A stretch of DNA of 10,391 nt from Flavobacterium sp. (GTDB lineage Bacteria; Bacteroidota; Bacteroidia; Flavobacteriales; Flavobacteriaceae): assembly GCA_019105125.1 (NCBI GenBank), contig JAHRWO010000092.1:1-10391 (forward strand). The letters are read 5' to 3'. The notes under the pieces are model-generated. The model did no database searches. It had not been told where the DNA came from and saw nothing but the letters and a program-made list of their open reading frames with translations. Below are positions 5,267 to 10,391 of this stretch, in pieces; within the stretch, counting starts at the first letter, position 1, and every line of letters starts with the position of its first letter. Both the position numbers and the translations under genes were made by a program.

Positions 5267-6964
5267 TTATTTCCCTAAATATTCGGCAATTTTGTGTTCG
5301 CCATCAACTACTACTCGCATCAAGCCATGTTTGCTTAATCCTTTACTAGCAGCATCCCATTTTTTTCCGCTTAATTCTGATTTTATTTTTAAATCACCAA
5401 TCGAAATTCCTTCGTTTGCTTTTAAAATTTCGATAATATGTTTCTCGTCTTCTGTTAATTCTGGACCTTTTTTCTCAGGTCGCATTTGTGGGAAGAATAA
5501 CACTTCTTGTATCGATGGATTATTCGTTAAGAACATAATCAAACGATCCATTCCAATTCCTAAGCCAGAGGTTGGAGGCATTCCATATTCTAAAGCTCTT
5601 AAGAAATCTTCGTCGATAATTCCATTGGCTTCATCATCTCCTTTTTCGGCTAAAGCCATCTGAACTTCAAAACGCTCTCTTTGGTCTATAGGATCGTTAA
5701 GCTCTGAATAGGCATTTGCGATTTCTTTTCCACAAACCATCAATTCAAAACGCTCAGTTAATTCAGGATTATCTCGGTGCGATTTACACAAAGGCGACAT
5801 TTCTTTTGGATAATCCGTAATGAAGGTTGGTTGGATGAAGTTGCCTTCGCATTTCTCACCAAAAATTTCATCAATCAATTTTCCTTTACCCATGGTGTCG
5901 TTCACTTCGATTCCCATAGATTTTGCTGCTTCGCGCAATTCTTCTTCTGATTTTCCAGTAATATCAAAGCCTGTGAATTGTTTGATAGCATCGGTCATCG
6001 TAACTCTAGCATAAGGCGCTTTAAAATCTACTTCGTGTTCTCCAAAAGTAGCTTTTGTAGTTCCATTTACTTGTAAAGCACAATATTCTAATAAATTTTC
6101 AGTCATTTCCATCATCCAGTTGTAGTCTTTATAAGCTACATAAATTTCCATAGCAGTAAATTCTGGATTGTGCGTTCTGTCCATTCCTTCGTTACGGAAG
6201 TTTTTCGAAAATTCGTAAACACCATCAAAACCACCAACGATTAATCTTTTTAAATACAATTCGTTAGCAATTCGCATGTACAAAGGAATATCCAAACTAT
6301 TATGATGTGTAATAAACGGACGCGCAGCCGCTCCCCCAGGGATCGATTGTAAAACGGGTGTTTCCACTTCCATATAGCCTGCTTCGTTGAAAAACGTTCT
6401 CATAGCGTTGAACAATTTTGTTCTTTTCATGAAAACTTCTTTCACTTGCGGATTTACGACTAAATCTACATAACGCATACGGTAACGCAATTCGGGATCG
6501 GTGAAAGCATCATATACTTTCCCTGTTTCATCCGTTTTGGGTAATGGTAGTGGTTTTAAAGTTTTACTTAATATTTTAAAATGAGTTACATTAACACATT
6601 GAGCACCAACTTTCGTAGTAAATAACTCACCTTCAATACCTATAAAATCGCCTAAATCAGTTAATTTTCTAAAAACTTGGTTGTAAAGTGTTTTGTCCTC
6701 GCCAGTACAAATAACATCTCGATTAAAATACAACTGCATTCTGCCTTCACTATCTTGTAATTCAGCAAAAGCCGCTTTTCCTTGATCGCGAACACTCATT
6801 AAACGACCTGCCAAAATAACCTTTTTGCCTTCTTCAAAATTTTCCTTTACTTGCTTCGAAGTGTGATTAACAGGAAATAAATCCGCTGGATATGGGTTAA
6901 TACCTAATTCGCGTAACGCGTTTAGTTTGTCTCTTCTAATGATTTCTTGTTCCGAAAGTTGCAT
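5267..6964 (-). CDS. lysS: Lysyl-tRNA synthetase, class II
   Basis: LysRS charges tRNA-Lys with lysine using ATP in the cytosol. The 565 residues begin with an anticodon-binding OB-fold (about 45-135, VILAGRLMSVRDQGKAAFAE). The class II catalytic core follows: motif 1 around 191-217 (GYMEVETPVLQSIPGGAA), motif 2 at 256-275 (FRNEGMDRTHNPEFTAMEIY) and motif 3 at 467-480 (GLGIGMDRLIMFLT). Residues ~505-565 form a C-terminal extension beyond the usual ~500-residue bacterial enzyme (ISIGDLKIKSELSGKKWD, then a short strand-rich tail); it looks like a small winged-helix-type unit, and similar extra length is known in Bacteroidota LysRS. The gene has a near-ideal promoter (6984-7014) and its own terminator (5215-5244), so it is probably a single-gene unit. 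Confidence 0.97.
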   Translation of the reverse strand: MQLSEQEIIRRDKLNALRELGINPYPADLFPVNHTSKQVKENFEEGKKVILAGRLMSVRDQGKAAFAELQDSEGRMQLYFNRDVICTGEDKTLYNQVFRKLTDLGDFIGIEGELFTTKVGAQCVNVTHFKILSKTLKPLPLPKTDETGKVYDAFTDPELRYRMRYVDLVVNPQVKEVFMKRTKLFNAMRTFFNEAGYMEVETPVLQSIPGGAAARPFITHHNSLDIPLYMRIANELYLKRLIVGGFDGVYEFSKNFRNEGMDRTHNPEFTAMEIYVAYKDYNWMMEMTENLLEYCALQVNGTTKATFGEHEVDFKAPYARVTMTDAIKQFTGFDITGKSEEELREAAKSMGIEVNDTMGKGKLIDEIFGEKCEGNFIQPTFITDYPKEMSPLCKSHRDNPELTERFELMVCGKEIANAYSELNDPIDQRERFEVQMALAEKGDDEANGIIDEDFLRALEYGMPPTSGLGIGMDRLIMFLTNNPSIQEVLFFPQMRPEKKGPELTEDEKHIIEILKANEGISIGDLKIKSELSGKKWDAASKGLSKHGLMRVVVDGEHKIAEYLGK

Positions 6965-6983
6965 AGTATTGTGTTTAAGCGTG

Positions 6984-7014
6984 CAAAGATAATTTATTTT
7001 GTTTCAAGTTCAAA
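6984..7014 (-). promoter_or_regulatory. Promoter of lysS (Bacteroidota type)
   Basis: On the minus strand TTTG (7011-7014) is followed after exactly 19 bases by TATCTTTG (6984-6991), a perfect fit to TTTG-N19-TAnnTTTG. It ends 19 bases before the lysS ATG. The -33 element lies inside a degenerate period-7 repeat (7001-7029). Confidence 0.75.
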
Positions 7015-7029
7015 AGTTTCAGGTTTCAG
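7001..7029. repeat. Degenerate GTTTCAR tandem repeat, period about 7
   Basis: The units are GTTTCAA, GTTCAAAA, GTTTCAG and GTTTCAG. The second unit is one base longer, and its CAAA supplies the TTTG -33 element of the lysS promoter on the minus strand. Confidence 0.6.
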
Positions 7030-7044
7030 TTTTTTACAATCTTC

Positions 7045-7065
7045 CATCACCCATTACCCATCACC
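7045..7065. repeat. Three heptamer units CATCACC-CATTACC-CATCACC
   Basis: Three tandem 7-base units with one substitution in the middle copy. The C-rich composition stands out against the AT-rich surroundings. It lies between the lysS and lipB promoters, 20 bases upstream of the lipB -7 element. Confidence 0.65.
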
Positions 7066-7084
7066 AATTTTCAATAACTATTCG

Positions 7085-7092
7085 TATCTTTG
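7085..7092 (+). promoter_or_regulatory. -7 element of the lipB promoter
   Basis: TATCTTTG is a perfect TAnnTTTG match, 32 bases before the lipB ATG at 7125. No TTTG is found 19 bases upstream (that spot is CACC, in the heptamer repeat). The site supports the start at 7125, because the longer in-frame start at 6999 would lie upstream of it. Confidence 0.6.
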
Positions 7093-7124
7093 CGAAACTT
7101 TTTCAAAACACAATTTCGTTTGCT

Positions 7125-7829
7125 ATGAATAAAATAGTCCAACTTCAAGATTTAGGGAATAAAGATTATAAAGATACATGGGATTATCAAGAAGCATTAT
7201 TTAAAGAAATTGTAGACATCAAAGTGCAAAATAGGAGAGAGGAAACTTCGATTCCAACACCAAATTATTTTTTATATGTGGAGCATCCTCATGTGTATAC
7301 GCTAGGAAAAAGCGGTGATATCTCAAATTTATTACTTTCAGAAAAACAATTAGAAGCTAAAGGAGCAACCTTTTACAAAATAAATAGAGGAGGAGACATC
7401 ACTTACCACGGACCAGGACAAATCGTCGGTTATCCCATTTTAGATTTAGAAAACTTTTTTACCGATATTCATAAGTACTTACGCTTTTTAGAAGAAGCTA
7501 TTATTCTAACACTAGCTGAATACGGCTTACAAGCAACTCGCAGCGAAGGAGAAACCGGAGTTTGGTTCGATGTAGGAACGCCATTCGCAAGAAAAATTTG
7601 CGCTATGGGAGTTCGTGCTTCTCGTTGGGTAACCATGCACGGCTTCGCCCTAAACGTCAATGCCGATTTAGGCTACTTCGACAACATCATCCCATGTGGA
7701 ATCAAGGGAAAAGCGGTAACGTCCATGCATGTAGAGTTAAAGAGAGCAATTGATGAAGAGGAAGTAAAAGGAAAAATTCTAAAACATTTTCAACATCTAT
7801 TCGAAGCTGAAATAATAGAGATAAAGTAG
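7125..7829 (+). CDS. lipB: Octanoyl-[acyl-carrier-protein]:protein N-octanoyltransferase
   Basis: LipB moves the octanoyl group from acyl carrier protein to the lipoyl domains of enzymes such as pyruvate dehydrogenase and the glycine cleavage H protein, the first step of endogenous lipoate synthesis. The 234-residue form has the normal length. Family signatures are YVEHPHVYTLGKSG (51-64), RGGDITYHGPGQ (88-99), ARKICAMGVRASRWVTMHG (155-173) and IIPCGIKGKAVTSM (188-201). K157 and C191 fit the known Lys-Cys catalytic pair, in which the cysteine carries the acyl intermediate. An in-frame ATG at 6999 would add 42 residues coded by the repeat and promoter region, so it is rejected as the start. LipA, which inserts the sulfurs, is not in this window. 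Confidence 0.96.
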   Translation: MNKIVQLQDLGNKDYKDTWDYQEALFKEIVDIKVQNRREETSIPTPNYFLYVEHPHVYTLGKSGDISNLLLSEKQLEAKGATFYKINRGGDITYHGPGQIVGYPILDLENFFTDIHKYLRFLEEAIILTLAEYGLQATRSEGETGVWFDVGTPFARKICAMGVRASRWVTMHGFALNVNADLGYFDNIIPCGIKGKAVTSMHVELKRAIDEEEVKGKILKHFQHLFEAEIIEIK

Positions 7830-7902
7830 GGATACTTAATAGATACTCCATACAAACCTTAGGGTTGTAGTACCCTTGCTAAATTAAATAGTTGTAAATA
7901 AT
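7830..7902. other. Convergent lipB-rnhB spacer with a weak hairpin
   Basis: AGGGT (7861-7865) and ACCCT (7872-7876) form a 5-bp stem with a 6-base loop, but no T-run follows on either strand, so it is not a convincing terminator. GATACT occurs twice near the start of the spacer. AT-only short inverted repeats (AAATTA/TAATTT) lie near the rnhB end. I see no gene here. Confidence 0.4.
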
Positions 7903-8562
7903 TTAAAAATCTAGACTTAGTTGTTCAGGTAATAGCCTAAAACTCATGCGATGGTATTTGCATGGGCCATACTTTTTAATTGCCTCTCTGTGATCCTTTG
8001 TTGGGTAACCCTTATTCTTATTCCAATTGTACATAGGAAATTCTTCGTGTATGCTATCCATGTATTCATCTCGATAAGTTTTAGCTAAAACAGAAGCTGC
8101 TGCAATACTTAAATATTTAGCATCTCCTTTGATAATGCTAGTATTAGGGATTGATTTTAAGAGCGCTATCTCTTCTTGAGTAAAAATCTTTCCTGTTTTT
8201 TGTTTCATCCCCAGTTTGCCGTTTAGTGGTCTGTTTCCATCCACAATAATATATTCGGGTGTGGGTGCTAGTTTAAGAATACATTCCTGCATGGCTTTCA
8301 TGGAGGCATTAAGGATGTTAATTTCGTCTATTTCATTTGTGAAAATATGGGTAATAGCATACGAAACAGCAAACTTTTCAATCAATGGTTTTAAATTAAA
8401 TCGGATTTTTTCGGTCAACTTTTTGGAGTCATTTAGTAGGTCTAATTCAAAGTCTTCAGGTAAGATAATAGCAGCGGCAGTTACAGGTCCGGCTAAGCAA
8501 CCTCTTCCGGCTTCATCGGTGCCGCATTCAAATTTTTTAGGGGTGTATTTTTTAAGTAACAT
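7903..8562 (-). CDS. rnhB: Ribonuclease HII
   Basis: RNase HII cuts the RNA strand of RNA-DNA hybrids and removes single ribonucleotides from genomic DNA. With the start at 8562 it has 219 residues, close to the family norm. [15 protein letters not shown] (13-27) carries D16 and E17, IIVDGNRPL (105-113) carries D108, and [20 protein letters not shown] (143-162) carries D147; these fit the four acidic metal-binding residues. The stretch between D108 and D147 is longer than in the E. coli enzyme as I remember it (about 20 extra residues). An upstream in-frame ATG at 8712 would add 50 residues, overlapping the divergent protease gene and unlike the family N-terminus, so it is rejected. No clear promoter was found for it in the 93-bp region it shares with the protease. 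Confidence 0.95.
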   Translation of the reverse strand: MLLKKYTPKKFECGTDEAGRGCLAGPVTAAAIILPEDFELDLLNDSKKLTEKIRFNLKPLIEKFAVSYAITHIFTNEIDEINILNASMKAMQECILKLAPTPEYIIVDGNRPLNGKLGMKQKTGKIFTQEEIALLKSIPNTSIIKGDAKYLSIAAASVLAKTYRDEYMDSIHEEFPMYNWNKNKGYPTKDHREAIKKYGPCKYHRMSFRLLPEQLSLDF

Positions 8563-8655
8563 TTCAAAATTTACTTTTGTTGTGATAAAGTAGTTAAACT
8601 TTTTATTTTTTTTAAAAAAAACATTAAGTTTGTAAAAATAATTAAAAAAAAGTCT
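8563..8655. promoter_or_regulatory. AT-rich divergent promoter region between rnhB and the S8 protease
   Basis: TAAGTTTG at 8625-8632 on the plus strand is a perfect TAnnTTTG match, 23 bases before the protease ATG. TTTA at 8602-8605, exactly 19 bases upstream, is a one-mismatch -33 element. The spacer between them is almost wholly T8A8 (8606-8621). For rnhB on the minus strand only poor matches were found. Confidence 0.45.
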
Positions 8656-10391
8656 ATGAAAAGAAAAACATTGTTGTTTTCCATTTTGTTTTCTAGCGTT
8701 GTATTTTCTCAAACAATTGATGAACGAAAGAAAATAACGGAATACTATAAATCATTAGGCGAAGTAACTTCTTTTGACAGGGTGAACCGTACTAACGAAT
8801 TTTTGACAACAGTAGAAAGGGCTAAGAAGATAGGTGTTCCGTTGACACTTACCGATTATGACGGAGTAGAAGGTCAGTTGGTGCGATTCGATGGCGATAT
8901 TCCTATCTATTATAGAACTTACAATGCGGGTTCTGCTGTTACCACGCGAGCTAATATGTTGCATCCTACTGCAGGTAACGGTTACTCGTTAACAGGTTTA
9001 GGTATGTTAGTGGGTGTATGGGATCAGAATCATCCTCGACTAAGTCACTTGGATTTTAGAAAAGCTTCAGGTGAAAGTAAACTTTTGGCTGTTGATGGAC
9101 CTACTGCACCTAGTGCGCATTCTACCCACGTTACGGGAACCGTATTGTCAACAGGTGTAAGTTCTTCAAATTTTTCAGGAAGAGGTATTGCATATGAAGC
9201 TGATGGTTGGATTTTTGACTGGACTAATGATATTACTGAGATGGATATGTATGCTGGTTTTGGTCTTTTGATATCAAATCACTCTTATGGTCTTATTGCT
9301 TCTCAATTACCGCAATGGTATTTTGGAGCTTATGTTACTGATTCTCGTGATGTAGATAACGTGTGTTTTAATAAACCAAAATATCTTCCAGTTTATGCAG
9401 CGGGAAATGATAGAGGAAGTGCATCGAGTTTAAATCCAACTAAAAACGGTAATGACTTGTTAACTGGAGACAAAACCTCTAAGAACTCATTAGTCATAGG
9501 TGCTGTAAACGAAGTTGCTAACTATGTTGATAAAACATCAGTTGTCATGTCTGGATTTTCTAGTTTTGGTCCTACAGATGATTTCAGAATTAAACCAGAT
9601 TTAGTAGCGAAAGGAGTTGATGTCTTTTCTACTATTAGTAACTCTGATACTTCATATGGTTCTTTGGATGGAACTTCAATGGCGGCGCCTTCTGTAACAG
9701 CTTCATTGGCTCTTGTTCAACAATATTACGGAAGTCCTTTCTTAAATGCTGCCACTTTAAAAGGTTTAGCGCTTCATACAGCGGATGAAGCTGGTGATGC
9801 TACCGGTCCAGATCAAAAATTTGGTTGGGGATTATTGAATACTTTTAAAATGGTTAAAGCACTTGATGATAATGGAGAATTATCTATTGTAGAGGAGAAG
9901 ACATTAAACAGTGGTCAAACTTACACTATCAATGTTTTGGCTTTAGGAACAGAACCTTTAAAAGCTTCAATATCTTGGACAGATAGACCAGGTACTGTAA
10001 TTACTAACTCAACGGACAACAGTTCGCCAAGATTAGTCAATGATTTAGATTTGAGAATTGTTCAAAACAGTACACAAAATTTACCTTGGGCTTTAAGCAA
10101 AAATTGGCAAAATTTAGTTGCACAAAAAGCAGATAATAATGTAGATCCTTTTGAAAGAGTAGATATAGATAACCCGTCAGGAGTGTATCAAATTGTTGTT
10201 TCTCACAAAGGAACTTTAGTTGGAGGTTCACAAAACTATTCTTTGGTTATTACAGGTGTTGATGCAGATGCTGTGTTGAGTATTGATGAAACTCAGGATA
10301 ATGGACAAACGAATCTGTTATGGGTAAATAAAAACACATTGAATTTTAATCTTGCTTCAGAGTTTGATAATGGTCAATTAGAAATTTTTGA
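8656..10391 (+). CDS. Secreted S8 (subtilisin-like) serine protease, 3' end outside the window
   Basis: The frame is open from the ATG at 8656 to the window end (578 full codons). A signal peptide opens it ([18 protein letters not shown], likely cut before Q19). The subtilase domain (~105-400) shows the catalytic Asp in GVWDQ (D123), His in AHSTHVTGT (H155), oxyanion Asn in AAGNDRG (N251) and Ser in [10 protein letters not shown] (S341), so all active-site residues are present. Residues ~410-535 include [11 protein letters not shown] and SGVYQIVV, resembling the beta-jelly-roll C-terminal domain of KP-43-type subtilases. From ~555, [18 protein letters not shown] resembles the start of a type A sorting domain, which would mark it for type IX secretion; that part is cut off, so this is inference. 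No I9-type propeptide is recognised; residues 19-105 may play that role. Substrate unknown. Confidence 0.93.
   Translation, partial: MKRKTLLFSILFSSVVFSQTIDERKKITEYYKSLGEVTSFDRVNRTNEFLTTVERAKKIGVPLTLTDYDGVEGQLVRFDGDIPIYYRTYNAGSAVTTRANMLHPTAGNGYSLTGLGMLVGVWDQNHPRLSHLDFRKASGESKLLAVDGPTAPSAHSTHVTGTVLSTGVSSSNFSGRGIAYEADGWIFDWTNDITEMDMYAGFGLLISNHSYGLIASQLPQWYFGAYVTDSRDVDNVCFNKPKYLPVYAAGNDRGSASSLNPTKNGNDLLTGDKTSKNSLVIGAVNEVANYVDKTSVVMSGFSSFGPTDDFRIKPDLVAKGVDVFSTISNSDTSYGSLDGTSMAAPSVTASLALVQQYYGSPFLNAATLKGLALHTADEAGDATGPDQKFGWGLLNTFKMVKALDDNGELSIVEEKTLNSGQTYTINVLALGTEPLKASISWTDRPGTVITNSTDNSSPRLVNDLDLRIVQNSTQNLPWALSKNWQNLVAQKADNNVDPFERVDIDNPSGVYQIVVSHKGTLVGGSQNYSLVITGVDADAVLSIDETQDNGQTNLLWVNKNTLNFNLASEFDNGQLEIF

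Noticed and set aside
5292..5663. Plus-strand reading frame of 123 residues opposite lysS (also 5820-6014)
   Set aside because: These are shadows of the lysS coding strand; no start signals or family features are seen.
7001..7065. CRISPR-like array
   Set aside because: The repeat units are only 7 bases with no spacers, so these are tandem repeats rather than a CRISPR.
6999..7124. Longer in-frame start for lipB adding 42 residues
   Set aside because: The added part is encoded by the heptamer repeat tracts and lies across the lipB -7 element at 7085-7092. It has no match to LipB N-termini, and the 234-residue form has normal length.
7861..7876. Hairpin between lipB and rnhB as a bidirectional terminator
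   Set aside because: The stem is only 5 bp and no T-run follows on either strand.
8216..8593. Plus-strand reading frame of 125 residues opposite rnhB
   Set aside because: It mirrors conserved RNase HII codons and has no features of its own.
8563..8712. Longer in-frame start for rnhB adding 50 residues
   Set aside because: It would run through the divergent AT-rich promoter region into the protease signal peptide codons, and the extra residues are low-complexity Lys/Phe/Asn unlike RNase HII.
8755..8964. Minus-strand reading frame of 69 residues inside the protease gene
   Set aside because: It is antisense to a well-supported subtilase and codes for nothing recognisable. The same applies to the minus-strand frame at 10037-10231.

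Overview
The window looks like a chromosomal segment from a member of the Flavobacteriaceae (Bacteroidota), probably Flavobacterium or a close relative. The evidence is the AT-rich base composition, promoter-like sites of the Bacteroidota type (TTTG, 19 bases, TAnnTTTG), weak A-rich ribosome binding sites, a lysyl-tRNA synthetase with the long C-terminal extension seen in this phylum, and a secreted subtilase that seems to begin a type IX secretion sorting domain just before the window ends. The genus is an inference from sequence style and gene content; no search was run.

Bases 1-2533 (+) hold a tightly packed operon. It consists of the 3' part of a PLP-dependent ACC deaminase/D-cysteine desulfhydrase-like gene, a glucosaminidase-LysM lipoprotein, and hemL (glutamate-1-semialdehyde aminomutase). 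The genes overlap by 14 bp and 1 bp. Bases 2552-4305 are a complete IS1182-family-like insertion sequence with its transposase on the minus strand. It appears to sit in the exact centre of a compact bidirectional terminator that once separated hemL from the convergent gene beyond. A 5-bp duplication (ATTAT) flanks it, and the two terminator arms lie outside.

Bases 4323-6964 (-) carry three genes transcribed leftward: lysS with its own terminator, then two small exported proteins with LTxxQ-type (Spy/CpxP-like) motifs. A 160-bp divergent region follows, with two perfect TATCTTTG promoter elements facing opposite ways and two period-7 repeat tracts between and over them. Then come lipB (+, lipoate biosynthesis), convergent rnhB (-, RNase HII), and a short AT-rich divergent region leading to a secreted S8 subtilase (+) that is cut by the window end.

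Most genes are housekeeping: haem precursor synthesis, translation, lipoylation, RNA-DNA hybrid repair and peptidoglycan turnover. I see no defence island, CRISPR array, tRNA or rRNA. The most interesting signal is how the IS relates to its target. It appears to have split a terminator at its dyad centre, and it carries hairpin terminators near both ends that could replace the lost function and also shield the transposase gene from outside transcription.
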